Shown: positions 34,112 through 43,221, numbered from the stretch's first letter. The stretch is 64,000 nucleotides of DNA from Dehalobacter sp. CP (GCA_009910795.1 VMEE01000039.1:117859-181858), one strand, 5' to 3'. The notes: generated by a model not told the origin, from the letters alone. A program made the numbers and translations.

Positions 34112-34918
34112 ATGGAAACGATAAAAGTTTTGTTGGCTGACGATAACCGCGATTTTATTGAAGTATTAAAGGAATATATAAGCAATCAAAAGGACATGGT
34201 GCTTTCGGGTGTAGCTTATAACGGAAACGACGCACTGGATATGATCAAAAAAGAGGAACCTGATGTCGTGGTCCTGGATATAATTATGCCTCATCTCGAC
34301 GGATTAGGCGTCATGGAAAAACTAATAAACACGATCAAAAGGCCCAAAGTGATCATTTTAACTTCTTTTGGCCAGGAAAATATGACACAGCGGGCAGTTC
34401 AGCTAGGGGCTGACTATTACATATTGAAACCGTTTGATTTGGAAACGTTAGGGAAAAGAATACGGCAGCTGGTCGGGGTTTATGAAGCCGCTCCTTCGTT
34501 TAACAATATTTCAAATGCGATGTTATCTTCGAATATGAGCAGTGTTATCCAGGTTAACGCCAAAAATTCCAAGATGATTGAAGTTGAAGTTACCAAGATG
34601 ATCCAGCAGATGGGAGTACCCGCGCATGTTAAGGGCTATCAATATCTGAGAGACGCTATTGTCTCCGTGATCAAAGATGTTTCTCTGCTTGGTGCTGTGA
34701 CCAAAGAATTGTATCCCATGATCGCAAAAAATTATGGGACGACTCCCAGCAGAGTGGAAAGGGCAATCCGCCATGCGATTGAACTAGCCTGGGACAGAGG
34801 AAATATTGATTTCATGAACAAATTTTTTGGCTATACGATTAATGTTGACCGCGGGAAACCGACCAATTCCGAATTTATCGCGATGGTCGCAGATAAATTG
34901 AGAATTGCTGATAATTAA
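34112..34918 (+). CDS. spo0A: Sporulation master regulator Spo0A
   Basis: A 268-residue response regulator. The receiver domain (1-125) has the acidic pair D10-D11, phospho-acceptor D56 ([13 protein letters not shown]) and the conserved lysine in LKPFDLE. The C-terminal Spo0A effector domain (about 150-268) includes the recognition region [21 protein letters not shown], nearly identical across the family. ATG 34112 is nine bases after GGAGG; a longer upstream frame has no ribosome site. It lies next to spoIVB as in nearly all endospore formers and is followed by a terminator. Confidence 0.97.
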   Translation: METIKVLLADDNRDFIEVLKEYISNQKDMVLSGVAYNGNDALDMIKKEEPDVVVLDIIMPHLDGLGVMEKLINTIKRPKVIILTSFGQENMTQRAVQLGADYYILKPFDLETLGKRIRQLVGVYEAAPSFNNISNAMLSSNMSSVIQVNAKNSKMIEVEVTKMIQQMGVPAHVKGYQYLRDAIVSVIKDVSLLGAVTKELYPMIAKNYGTTPSRVERAIRHAIELAWDRGNIDFMNKFFGYTINVDRGKPTNSEFIAMVADKLRIADN

Positions 34919-34936
34919 TTGCCTGCTGAGCTCAGT

Positions 34937-34975
34937 ACCTCAGAATTTTATTTCGAATAAATTCTGAGGTGTTTT
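34937..34975 (+). terminator. Intrinsic terminator after spo0A
   Basis: ACCTCAGAATTT pairs with AAATTCTGAGGT (ending at 34970), extended by further A-T pairs toward the loop, then GTTTT. It can also serve the convergent gene at 35010. Confidence 0.8.
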
Positions 34976-35009
34976 AAATTGTTAAACTATATACGTATTG
35001 AATGGCGGT

Positions 35010-35576
35010 CTAGGTTTTGCCAAGGTATTGGATGATCTGGGCCTTATCTTCCCTGGAAGCATGATAAATTGGCTGAAGCTGACCTTTGGAGATGCCGGCC
35101 CATCGCAAATAGATAATTTGTTCGTATTGTTTTTCAAATACCGGATCAAAATATTTTAGATTTAAAATAATATAATGCTGATTGACCTGTCTGACATCCA
35201 TTCCCTGGGTCTGAATATCGACGGTGACAACTAAATCCACAGTGGAATCAGGAGAAACATAATTGGCGAGGGAGATCTGATCAACCTGGAGCGGTTCGGC
35301 ATTTAAATCACTGTCTGCAAAGATGGCCTGACAATGGAGTGAAGCTGCCGGATGCGTACCGACGTTGGTGAAGTGAAAGCTGAATGTCAGATCTTTTTTA
35401 TGGAGGATCTCGACAGAAGGAGATTGCGTAAAGGTAAGGTAGGGTCTGACTGATTCCCGTTCTTCCTTCCAGGCTGTCAGGGAAATATAGACGGTAATCA
35501 TGGAGGTAACAGCAAATATAAAGGTTGTTATCGTTACCAACAACTGATAGGTGTTATGATGAGATTCAGTCGGCAT
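35010..35576 (-). CDS. Membrane-anchored protein of unknown function
   Basis: A 188-residue protein with one N-terminal membrane helix (about 11-33), then a beta-rich domain (about 45-165) resembling an immunoglobulin-like fold (FSFHFTNVGTHPAASLHC, VDLVVTVDIQTQ). Orientation is uncertain. It starts at ATG 35576 behind GGGAGGCG and stands alone between spo0A and the nudix gene. I do not recognise a family. Confidence 0.55.
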   Translation of the reverse strand: MPTESHHNTYQLLVTITTFIFAVTSMITVYISLTAWKEERESVRPYLTFTQSPSVEILHKKDLTFSFHFTNVGTHPAASLHCQAIFADSDLNAEPLQVDQISLANYVSPDSTVDLVVTVDIQTQGMDVRQVNQHYIILNLKYFDPVFEKQYEQIIYLRWAGISKGQLQPIYHASREDKAQIIQYLGKT

Positions 35577-35717
35577 ATTTACGCCTCCCAGACCAAATAG
35601 ATAGGATATAATGTATCATAGTATGGAAGAAGGCAATAATATGCCAGCATCCGGTCCAAAATCCATTAATCGGGATAACTGATTTCATTCAATATTTTAG
35701 AACACAGGAGGTTCTTC

Positions 35718-36242
35718 ATGGATAATAATGGCCTGACAGAAAAATGTATTGCCGAACAGACCGTATATTCCGGAAAGTTCATCAGTATCAATCAGGATAC
35801 CGTTGAACTGCCGAATGGAAAAACGTCCATTCGGGAAATTGTAAGGCATCCGGGTGCTGTAGCCATCGTGCCTGAACACGAAGGCAAGATCCTGATGGTT
35901 CGCCAGTACCGCTATGCGCTGGCCAAAGAAACGTTGGAAATTCCAGCCGGTAAAATGGACCCAGGTGAAGATCCGGAAACTTGCGCCTTAAGAGAATTAA
36001 GAGAGGAAACAGGTTATGAAGGAGAACTGAACTATCTTGGCTCCTTTTATACATCACCGGGTTTTACCGATGAAGTTATCCATATCTACCGGGCACAGCA
36101 GCTGAGCTGGTCCCCTCTGGACTGTGATGAGGATGAGTTTCTGAATGTCGTAGCTGTTCCGAGGGAACAGGCCCTGCAAATGGCAGGGAGCAGCGGATTC
36201 TTTGATGCCAAAACTGCCATTGGTCTGCTTCTGGCTTTATAA
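35718..36242 (+). CDS. Nudix hydrolase, ADP-ribose pyrophosphatase type
   Basis: A 174-residue enzyme with a complete Nudix box (GEDPETCALRELREETGYEG, about 76-95) and the upstream substrate region VRQYRYALAKETLEIPAGK typical of ADP-ribose diphosphatases (B. subtilis NudF). It hydrolyses ADP-ribose to AMP and ribose 5-phosphate, which suits its place near ribose 5-phosphate (deoB) and nucleoside phosphorylase genes. ATG 35718 follows ACAGGAGG. Confidence 0.88.
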   Translation: MDNNGLTEKCIAEQTVYSGKFISINQDTVELPNGKTSIREIVRHPGAVAIVPEHEGKILMVRQYRYALAKETLEIPAGKMDPGEDPETCALRELREETGYEGELNYLGSFYTSPGFTDEVIHIYRAQQLSWSPLDCDEDEFLNVVAVPREQALQMAGSSGFFDAKTAIGLLLAL

Positions 36243-36315
36243 AAGATAAATGACATAGTCTTCTGCCTTCCTGAATATGATTTTCTTGAGGACAAGTCTT
36301 CGGGGAGGTAGAACG

Positions 36316-36915
36316 ATGAAGAAAATGCTGTACGATCATATCAAGCAGTACTGGGTTATCTATCTGACGCTCTGCTGCGTATTTCTGGCAGGAGGTGTTT
36401 TCGGAGCAGTTGGGGTCGGTTCATTGGGCATGGAAAAAGCGAAAGAACTAACCGGGTTTTTCAACAGCCTGCTCGGAGAACAACCAACTGCCATCGACAC
36501 GTCATTTCTTCAGCAGCTGGCCAGGGATAACTTTATTATGATGGCAGGAATATGGGTCCTCGGCTTGACGGTGATTGGAGCTCCGCTGGTGTACCTGATC
36601 GTTTTTACGAGAGGATTTATCTTCGGTTTTACCGTTGTGTTCATTATTCAGCTGAAAAAAATGATGGGCTTGGGCTTGGTCCTGTTTACGGTTCTTTTTC
36701 CATCGCTTCTGGCGGTTCCGTGTCTTCTGCTCGGAGCCGGTCTGGCGACTGTTTTTTCGTTTCTTCTGCTGCAGGGAAGGATGCGGGGCGATTTTTTGAA
36801 GAATAACTTTCTCCACTACTGTGGCATGGCCCTATTGATCTCCATCGCGGCTTTAGCCACAGGGGTGATACAGGGATATTTTACCATACTGGGAGCCCGT
36901 CTTTTTGGTTTATAG
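36316..36915 (+). CDS. spoIIM: Stage II sporulation protein M
   Basis: A 199-residue polytopic membrane protein, about five helices, with family segments such as FFNSLLGEQ and FTRGFIFGFTVVFIIQ. SpoIIM joins SpoIID and SpoIIP in the engulfment complex that degrades septal peptidoglycan. ATG 36316 is seven bases after GGGGAGGT. It lies between nudix and xerD as in other Firmicutes. A terminator follows. Confidence 0.88.
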   Translation: MKKMLYDHIKQYWVIYLTLCCVFLAGGVFGAVGVGSLGMEKAKELTGFFNSLLGEQPTAIDTSFLQQLARDNFIMMAGIWVLGLTVIGAPLVYLIVFTRGFIFGFTVVFIIQLKKMMGLGLVLFTVLFPSLLAVPCLLLGAGLATVFSFLLLQGRMRGDFLKNNFLHYCGMALLISIAALATGVIQGYFTILGARLFGL

Positions 36916-36916
36916 A

Positions 36917-36939
36917 CAGGGCATGAGCCTTGTTTTTTT
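36917..36939 (+). terminator. Intrinsic terminator after spoIIM
   Basis: CAGGGC (36917-36922) pairs with GCCTTG (36927-36932, one wobble) around ATGA, followed by seven T residues. Confidence 0.65.
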
Positions 36940-37018
36940 GAATTAAATGTGAACGATAATCCCTAAAGAAAAGGATAATTCCTCCTTGCGTAGAAATGAA
37001 CTGCTGGGAGGATATTTT

Positions 37019-37990
37019 ATGTCTAAAGATAGCAAATTAAGGGATGATCTATTAGAAGATTATCTATACCATCTGCGTGTTGAAAGAGGACTTTCCGTAA
37101 ATACCTGTTCCAATTACAGCAGGGACCTCTATAAATTTGTGCTTTTTGTTCAGGAAAATGGCAGGACAGTTTTGCAGTGCAGTACCTCAGACCTGATCAC
37201 TTTCATTTTGGACGAAAAGAAGCAGGGGAAATCTGCAAGAACACTGGCTAGGTATACGGCGGCTTTAAGGGGATTTTACGGGTACCTGCTTCAGGAAGAC
37301 AAAAGAAATGATGATCCAACGGTCTTTCTGCCGGCCCCTAAACTCGAACAAAAGCTGCCCCACGTCTTGTCGGAGATCAATCTGACCAGGGCAATTGACC
37401 GGAATGATAATCAAAATGATCTCAGCAGCAGAGACCGGGCGATTGTCGAGGTGCTCTATGGAAGCGGGCTCAGGGTCTCAGAGCTGATTGGACTCAGCCT
37501 GAACGATATTTCCTATCATTTAGGATATATCCGCTGCCGGGGCAAAGGAAATAAAGAAAGAATCGTACCTTTGGGTGAGCCCGGTATCCTTATCCTAAAG
37601 GCATACATTGATTCCACAAGGCAAATGCTGCTCGCCCACAACCCGAAACCAACAGCAGAAGCAAGGAATATTCTTTTTCTCAATTCACGCGGCAAACCGC
37701 TGACGCGTCAGGGTGTCTGGCTGATTCTGAAAAAGTGGGCGGCGGAAAACAATCTGGGATCAAGTATCTACCCGCATCTGTTAAGACATAGTTTTGCAAC
37801 GCATTTGCTTGATAATGGCGCTGATTTGCGTTCGGTTCAAGAAATGCTCGGACATGCCGATATATCAACGACTCAGATCTATACGCATTTAACGAAAAAA
37901 CGCCTGCTGGATGTTTTCCGCAAATCACACCCGCGGGCCAGAAAAGGAGGAAATACAGATGGCTCGGGCGATACTGATCGTAATGGATAG
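37019..37990 (+). CDS. xerD: Tyrosine recombinase XerD
   Basis: Resolves chromosome dimers at dif with XerC/CodV. The 323 residues have the SAM-like N-terminal domain (10-100) and catalytic domain with R152, K176, H253, R256, H279 and nucleophile Y288 all visible (GSGLRVSEL, HLLRHSFATHLL, LGHADISTTQIYTH). ATG 37019 follows GGGAGG. The C-terminus extends about 25 residues past the usual end and overlaps deoB by 32 bases. Position before deoB and punA matches B. subtilis ripX-drm-pupG. Confidence 0.93.
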   Translation: MSKDSKLRDDLLEDYLYHLRVERGLSVNTCSNYSRDLYKFVLFVQENGRTVLQCSTSDLITFILDEKKQGKSARTLARYTAALRGFYGYLLQEDKRNDDPTVFLPAPKLEQKLPHVLSEINLTRAIDRNDNQNDLSSRDRAIVEVLYGSGLRVSELIGLSLNDISYHLGYIRCRGKGNKERIVPLGEPGILILKAYIDSTRQMLLAHNPKPTAEARNILFLNSRGKPLTRQGVWLILKKWAAENNLGSSIYPHLLRHSFATHLLDNGADLRSVQEMLGHADISTTQIYTHLTKKRLLDVFRKSHPRARKGGNTDGSGDTDRNG

Positions 37991-39143
37991 CGTTGGCATC
38001 GGAGCAATGCCGGATGCAGCCCAATATGGCGATGAAGGAAGCAATACGCTTGCGAATATATCCAAACAGGCAGGCGGATTGAAAATCCCGAATCTTCAGC
38101 GTATGGGTCTTGGCAATGCACGCGAAATTCCTTTTGTTCCTCCCCAAAGCAATCCTTCTGCCAATTATGGGTTCATGGCTGAAAGATCAAAAGGCAAGGA
38201 TACAATCACCGGCCATTGGGAAATGACCGGTATCATTCTGGATCAGGCCTTCCCAACTTTTCCGTCCGGCTTTCCCGTTGATTTTATCAGAAGGTTTGAA
38301 GCGCGGATCGGCCGGCTGACTTTAGGCAATGAGGTGGCATCCGGTACGGAAATTATGCAGCGCCTCGGGGCAGAACATGTCAGGACAGGAAAACCGATCG
38401 TTTATACCTCAGCCGATTCGGTATTCCAGATTGCAGCGCATGAAGAGGTCATCCCGTTAAGCGAACTGATGGAAATATGCAGAATTGCCCGGGAAATGCT
38501 GCAGGGTGAATTACGGGTTGCCCGCGTTATTGCGCGTCCTTTTCTCGGTGAAGCGGGCAATTATCAAAGAACGACCAACAGGCATGATTTTGCAGTTGAC
38601 CCCCCTGCCAGAACACTGCTGGACAGGATTGCTGAAGCCGGGCAGAAGGTGTTGGCAGTCGGCAAAATTAACGATATCTTTAATGGCAAAGGAGTCAGTG
38701 AGCATGTCAGCTCTCGCGGAAATGACGATGGAATCAGCAAGACCATTGAATATCTGCGACGGGACGACCCCGGCTTGATTTTTACAAACCTTGTTGATTT
38801 CGATATGGTTTATGGACACCGCAATAATGTCAGGGGTTATGCCGAGGCCCTTGAGGCCTTTGATGCCAGAATCCCGGAGATTACCGGCATTCTCAGGCAG
38901 GATGATATCCTGTTTATTACTGCCGACCATGGCTGTGATCCGACGACAGTAAGCACAGATCATTCCCGGGAATACGTTCCGCTGCTTGTATACGGGCCGA
39001 AGCTGAAGCAGGGAGTGAATCTCGGACAGAGAGCCTGCTTTGCAGATCTTGGAGCAACCATCGCCGAATATTTGGAGGTACAGCCAATTGAAACCGGAAC
39101 CAGTTTTTATACGCAATTAAAAGGAGAGAATCAGCATGATTAA
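37959..39143 (+). CDS. deoB: Phosphopentomutase
   Basis: Interconverts ribose or deoxyribose 1- and 5-phosphate. The 394-residue alkaline-phosphatase-fold enzyme has the N-terminal metal site VMDSVGIGAMPDA, the substrate segment KDTITGHWEMTG and the C-terminal metal site FITADHGCDPTT...TDHSRE. ATG 37959 follows AAGGAGG inside the end of xerD. Together with punA and pdp it forms a nucleoside salvage set. Confidence 0.95.
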   Translation: MARAILIVMDSVGIGAMPDAAQYGDEGSNTLANISKQAGGLKIPNLQRMGLGNAREIPFVPPQSNPSANYGFMAERSKGKDTITGHWEMTGIILDQAFPTFPSGFPVDFIRRFEARIGRLTLGNEVASGTEIMQRLGAEHVRTGKPIVYTSADSVFQIAAHEEVIPLSELMEICRIAREMLQGELRVARVIARPFLGEAGNYQRTTNRHDFAVDPPARTLLDRIAEAGQKVLAVGKINDIFNGKGVSEHVSSRGNDDGISKTIEYLRRDDPGLIFTNLVDFDMVYGHRNNVRGYAEALEAFDARIPEITGILRQDDILFITADHGCDPTTVSTDHSREYVPLLVYGPKLKQGVNLGQRACFADLGATIAEYLEVQPIETGTSFYTQLKGENQHD

Positions 39144-39969
39144 TGAACAAGTCATGACGACATGGCTGAATGATGCCCAAAACTTTCTGCTCAAAAAAAT
39201 CCCATACATTCCTGAACTAGGAATCATTCTGGGCTCAGGTCTTGGCAAGCTGGCCGAACTTGTGGAAGATGCGGTCGTTATTCCGTACAGTGAGATCCCG
39301 CATTTTCCTGTGTCTACCGTTACAGGGCATTCCGGCAAGCTGATTGTCGGAATACTGGGGGACAGAAAGGTCATGGTTCTCCAGGGACGTTTCCATTATT
39401 ACGAAGGTTATGAGATGTATGAAGTGACTTTCCCAGTCCGTCTGATGCAAATGATCGGGATGAAAGGTTTGGTCGTGACCAATGCCGCCGGCGGCATCCA
39501 TCCGGATTACCATCCCGGTGATCTGATTGTGATCAAAGACCATATCAATCTGACTGGAAGCAATCCGCTGCGCGGAGCGAATCTCAGCAATCTTGGACCG
39601 CGTTTCCCGGATCTCAGTGAAGCCTATCACGGCAAATGGAGAGAGCGAGCGCTCTCCCTGATGACGGAGTACGGCTTGAATCCCCGGCAGGGAGTCTATG
39701 CGGCTCTCAGCGGACCGAGCTATGAGACGCCTTCGGAAATCCGTTATTTGAGAACGATTGGGGCCGATCTTGTTGGGATGTCTACCGTACCGGAAGTCAT
39801 TGTTGCGAATCATGGCGGGATGAAAGTGCTCGGCATTTCATGTGTGACCAACATGGCCGCCGGGATCTTGGAGCAAAAGCTTGACCATCAGGAGGTATTG
39901 GCGACGGCGGATCGAATTGAGGAGACATTTCTGCGGTACATGAGGCAGCTAATCGCGTTGCTGGACTGA
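39136..39969 (+). CDS. punA: Purine nucleoside phosphorylase (trimeric PNP-I type)
   Basis: Phosphorolysis of inosine and guanosine and their deoxy forms. The 277 residues show GIILGSGLGKLAE (phosphate site), TGHSGKLIVG, LQGRFHYYEGY, NAAGGIHPDYHPGDL and ISCVTNMAAG. It overlaps deoB by eight bases, so phosphorolysis and mutase steps are co-expressed. A long repeat-filled gap follows before pdp. Confidence 0.93.
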   Translation: MINEQVMTTWLNDAQNFLLKKIPYIPELGIILGSGLGKLAELVEDAVVIPYSEIPHFPVSTVTGHSGKLIVGILGDRKVMVLQGRFHYYEGYEMYEVTFPVRLMQMIGMKGLVVTNAAGGIHPDYHPGDLIVIKDHINLTGSNPLRGANLSNLGPRFPDLSEAYHGKWRERALSLMTEYGLNPRQGVYAALSGPSYETPSEIRYLRTIGADLVGMSTVPEVIVANHGGMKVLGISCVTNMAAGILEQKLDHQEVLATADRIEETFLRYMRQLIALLD

Positions 39970-40032
39970 CGGTATCCAGTCCGATAGGAGTGTTATTCCT
40001 TGCGGATTGAGCAAGCCTTTTTATCATTTCGA

Positions 40033-40118
40033 TTTGGGATAGGTCTGCCTGCTGAAGATTACTTTTGGGTAGGTCTGTATGCCGAAAAACAAATTTGGGG
40101 TAGGTCTGCGTGCCACAG
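40033..40118 (+). repeat. Three short direct repeats, period about 30 bases
   Basis: TTTGGG(G)TAGGTCTG-type units place AGGTCTG at 40041, 40071 and 40102. The third merges into the left arm of repeat copy D. The units are diverged and not regularly spaced enough for CRISPR. Confidence 0.6.
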
Positions 40119-40209
40119 CACCGCTCTTCGGCAGTTGCGCCCTCCATGGCGCAAATTGCCGCGCTACGCAATCCTTGCTCCGCTTTTCGCGGAGCCGTGG
40201 CACGCAGAC
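40104..40209 (+). repeat. Dispersed multi-hairpin repeat, copy D (short form)
   Basis: The outer stem is GTCTGCGTGCCACAG (40104-40118) with 40195-40209, one mismatch. Inside are ACCGCTCTTCGGC, GCGCC-CTCCAT-GGCGC, the GCCGCGCTACGCAATCC block and TCCGC-TTTT-GCGGA-like pairing. It lacks the middle GTCGC/GCGAC and GGCCA modules found in A, B and C. Confidence 0.8.
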
Positions 40210-40531
40210 TGATCTGAGGGTTTTATCCCAGCGCAGATAATCGCAGATGATTGTTGAAAAGACAGTTGTTCCAATGATAACCCCATTTCTTTAGCTGGAA
40301 AGCCCCATCTATTAACTGTGAGCCTTGTCCATCCATGGACGTCAATTGCCGCGCTGCGCAATCCTTGCTCCGCTTTTCGCGGAGCCGTGGCACGCAGACT
40401 GATCTGAGGGTTTTATTTCAGCGCAGATAATCGCAGATGATTGTTGAAAATACAGTTGTTCCAATAATAACCCCATTTCTTTAGCTGAAAGCCTCATCTA
40501 TTAACTGTGAGCCTTGTTTATCTATGGATGT
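40154..40531 (+). repeat. 190-bp tandem duplication containing half of the repeat
   Basis: The segment beginning AATTGCCGCGCT at 40154 recurs at 40344, a period of 190 bases, with only scattered substitutions until about 40531. Each unit holds the right half of the dispersed repeat and about 120 bases of unrelated AT-rich DNA. A GTCCA-TCCA-TGGAC hairpin marks the junction (40327-40340). Copy E (about 40327-40400) is therefore partial. No coding frame is credible. Confidence 0.8.
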
Positions 40532-40625
40532 AGGACTGTCGCTTTCGTATTGAAATGCTTGCAACAATGCCATGATAAGAAGATTCTTACATCATGACAT
40601 GCAGAATAGACTTAGACTTGTAATC

Positions 40626-40731
40626 AGTCTGGGTGTCACAGTTCCGCGAGAAGCGGAGCACGATGCGGAGCGCGGCAATTTGCGCCAGGGAGGGCGCAAC
40701 TGCCGAAGAGCGGTGCTGTGACACACAGACC
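40626..40731 (-). repeat. Dispersed multi-hairpin repeat, copy F (reverse, short form)
   Basis: The outer stem is GTCTGGGTGTCACAG (40627-40641) with CTGTGACACACAGAC (40716-40730), one mismatch. The inside has the modules of copy D in reverse. Relative to copy D several stem positions differ on both sides while pairing is kept. It ends 39 bases before the pdp start codon. Confidence 0.8.
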
Positions 40732-40769
40732 GGCCCCAAATTGAAAAATCATTTTAAGGCGGCGTCAAC

Positions 40770-42071
40770 ATGAGGATGGTTGAACTGATCGAAAAGAAGA
40801 AAAACGGCTTTCCGCTGAGGCGGGAGGACATCAGGTTTATCGTTCAGGGTTATGTTCAGGGAAACATACCGGACTACCAGGTCTCGGCGTGGGCGATGGC
40901 GGTCTATTTTAAGGGGATGACAGTTCAGGAAACATCGGAGCTGACCATGGCGATGGCGGAGAGCGGAGACCAGCTTGAACTGTCCCTTCCGGGGAAAGTA
41001 TTTGTCGATAAGCATAGTTCCGGAGGTGTCGGGGACAAGACGACGCTGGTTGTTGCTCCGCTGGTAGCGGCCTGCGGCGTTCCGGTTGCCAAGATGTCCG
41101 GAAGAGGACTCGGACATACCGGGGGAACCATCGACAAGCTCTCCGCTATTCCCGGATTCCGGGTCGAGTTAGGAGAGCAGGAATTCCTGCAGCAGGTCGG
41201 CAGGATCGGCTTAGCGGTTATCGCTCAGACCGGAAGGATGGTTCCAGCAGATAAAAAACTCTATGCCTTACGGGATGTTACGGCAACCATCGATTCGATT
41301 CCGATGATCGCTTCTTCGATCATGAGCAAAAAAATTGCTGCGGGCGCCCAGGGAGTTGTGCTGGATGTAAAATACGGTTCAGGTGCCTTTATGGCGACTT
41401 TGAAAGAAGCCGAAACACTGGCGGAAATCATGGTTGGGATCGGTAAAAATCTGGGCAGAGATATGGTAGCGGTGCTGAGCAGGATGGATCAGCCGCTCGG
41501 GAGGGCCGTCGGCAATGGTATTGAAGTTCTCGAGGCGATTGAGTGTCTGCAGGGCAAAGGACCTGATGATTTAATGGAAGTGTGTTTGGAACTGGCAAGC
41601 TGGATGCTTGTGCTCGGGAAGAAAGCCGCTACAATCACGGAAGCTGGAGAGATCCTGAAAGATACACTGCAGAGCGGCAGAGCCTGGGAGAAGTTTTTGG
41701 CGTTTGTTCAAGCCCAGGGAGGCGATGCGGCCGTGCTACATACCAAAAACCTGCCCCTGGCTTCAGAGAAAATCATTTATAAAGCCGAAAGAGCAGGTTA
41801 TATTCAGCATATTGATGCCCGGAAGATTGGACTTCTGGCCATGGCTCTTGGAGCCGGCCGGGAAAATAAAGACAGTGAGATCGACCTTGGCGCAGGCGTT
41901 TATCTGTTGAAAAAGGCCGGTGACGCAGTGCAAGCCGGTGAACCATTATGCATGCTGTATACTTCTTCTGCCGAAAAAAGTTCGCTTGGATTGGCAAAGG
42001 CTGCAGAGGCGATTACAATTGGCGAAGAAAGGCCGCTGCTTAAACCGACGGTTTCGACAGTAATCCGCTAA
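40770..42071 (+). CDS. pdp: Pyrimidine-nucleoside phosphorylase
   Basis: Splits thymidine, deoxyuridine and uridine with phosphate. The 433 residues contain the family signature SGRGLGHTGGTIDKLSAIPGF in pieces (about 109-130), phosphate-binding KHSSGGVGDKTT, and the C-terminal domain (about 330-433). The first residues MRMVELIEKKKNG are typical. It belongs functionally with punA and deoB, although 800 bases of repeats separate it from punA. Confidence 0.94.
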   Translation: MRMVELIEKKKNGFPLRREDIRFIVQGYVQGNIPDYQVSAWAMAVYFKGMTVQETSELTMAMAESGDQLELSLPGKVFVDKHSSGGVGDKTTLVVAPLVAACGVPVAKMSGRGLGHTGGTIDKLSAIPGFRVELGEQEFLQQVGRIGLAVIAQTGRMVPADKKLYALRDVTATIDSIPMIASSIMSKKIAAGAQGVVLDVKYGSGAFMATLKEAETLAEIMVGIGKNLGRDMVAVLSRMDQPLGRAVGNGIEVLEAIECLQGKGPDDLMEVCLELASWMLVLGKKAATITEAGEILKDTLQSGRAWEKFLAFVQAQGGDAAVLHTKNLPLASEKIIYKAERAGYIQHIDARKIGLLAMALGAGRENKDSEIDLGAGVYLLKKAGDAVQAGEPLCMLYTSSAEKSSLGLAKAAEAITIGEERPLLKPTVSTVIR

Positions 42072-42079
42072 AAAGACCG

Positions 42080-42421
42080 TTATATTTTATAATCGGACAT
42101 CTGGGTGATGAACTTATTGCCGAAAATTTCAAACTGCTCTAATACCGGAATAAACTCCTGGCCGATCTTACTAAGAGAATACTCGACTTTTGGCGGTACT
42201 TCCGGATAAACATAGCGGTCAATCATACCGAACTCTTCGAGAAATCTCAACTGTTTGGTCAGTGTGGCCTGGGTGATACCCGGAATCTTGCGCTGCAATT
42301 CTCCAAAACGATGGGTCTTTTCTCTGAGATGGTTAATAATCAGAATGGACCATTTTCCGGAAAAAATTTTTTGGGCGGTAAAGTACGGACATTTGCCAAA
42401 CAAATTGATTTCTTGTTTCAT
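42080..42421 (-). CDS. HxlR-family winged-helix regulator
   Basis: A 113-residue single-domain regulator: CPYFTAQKIFSGKWSILII at the start and RFGELQRKIPGITQATLTKQLRFLEEFGMI over the recognition helix are diagnostic of HxlR. The N-terminal cysteine (about residue 11) could sense redox or electrophiles as in HypR/YodB. It is divergent from the flavin-binding protein at 42579; the gap holds a 7-bp palindrome. Confidence 0.85.
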   Translation of the reverse strand: MKQEINLFGKCPYFTAQKIFSGKWSILIINHLREKTHRFGELQRKIPGITQATLTKQLRFLEEFGMIDRYVYPEVPPKVEYSLSKIGQEFIPVLEQFEIFGNKFITQMSDYKI

Positions 42422-42463
42422 TTTTTTTACTCCACTTCTTGTAATAACATGGTTAGTGTCTAT

Positions 42464-42481
42464 AGTATCTATTTAGATACT
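42464..42481. promoter_or_regulatory. Palindrome, probable HxlR operator
   Basis: AGTATCT (42464-42470) and AGATACT (42475-42481) form a perfect inverted repeat with a four-base centre, in the gap between the divergent HxlR gene and its likely target. Confidence 0.55.
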
Positions 42482-42578
42482 TAGAATAGAAAATAATCGT
42501 ACTTGTTCGATGTTGGATATCTGTTATTATGATGATATGTCACAATTATAACGTGTTATTTTGAAAGGAGTCAAGAAC

Positions 42579-42971
42579 ATGAATCCAATTGCCCAGTTTC
42601 TGGCCGACGCCAAGACATTTTACCTTGCTACAGTAGACGGTGATCAGCCGCATGTCCGTCCGTTCGGCGCCGTCGCCGAGTATGACGGGAAAACGTACAT
42701 TTGCACCAATAATCAGAAAAATGTCTTTGCACAATTGCTTAAGAACCCGAAAGTTGAAATTTCCGGAATGGTTGGAGACAAATGGATCCGCCTCGTCGGG
42801 GAAGTTGCCGTTGACCCGCGCCCTGAAGCACGTGAAGCGATGTTCGAAGCCAATCCGAGTTTAAGAAATATGTACAAGTGCGATGACGGGCTTTGTGAGG
42901 TTCTGTACTTTACGGAAGCCGCAGCAGCGATTTATTCCTTTACCGCAGACCCGGTGGAGATTACGTTCTGA
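42579..42971 (+). CDS. Pyridoxamine 5'-phosphate oxidase-like flavin-binding protein
   Basis: A 130-residue split-barrel protein (YATVDGDQPHVRPFGAV-type opening with FYLATVDG, then VFAQLLKNPKVEISG). Such small proteins bind FMN, F420 or heme, and in anaerobes often act as flavin reductases or in electrophile defence. ATG 42579 follows AAAGGAG. It is divergent from an HxlR regulator that probably controls it. The substrate is unknown. Confidence 0.8.
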   Translation: MNPIAQFLADAKTFYLATVDGDQPHVRPFGAVAEYDGKTYICTNNQKNVFAQLLKNPKVEISGMVGDKWIRLVGEVAVDPRPEAREAMFEANPSLRNMYKCDDGLCEVLYFTEAAAAIYSFTADPVEITF

Positions 42972-43033
42972 GAATTTCAATATCACCTGAAAAACTTAAT
43001 ATGACCTGAACGAAATAAAGACTTAGAAGAAAT

Positions 43034-43069
43034 AAAGACTTGAACGGTAAAAGGTTTAGGTCTTTTTGT
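43034..43069 (+). terminator. Probable terminator after the flavin-binding protein
   Basis: AAAGAC (43034-43039) pairs with GTCTTT (43060-43065), extended inward by wobble and AAC/GTT pairs, followed by T residues. Confidence 0.5.
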
Positions 43070-43221
43070 GTCTTCAGGCAATTTTTAAATGCGCATCTCA
43101 TAGACTATTCTTAAATACAGCTATTTAACGGTTCTTTACATACCTGTTGATCAATCATTTGTAAACATTACACTCATGCGTGGGGTCTAACCCGATACTG
43201 ACGCTGACTGGAGTGAAACCG

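Noticed and set aside
40033..40531. Possible CRISPR array
   Set aside because: Only three diverged short units plus a 190-base duplication; no constant repeat with unique spacers and no cas genes.
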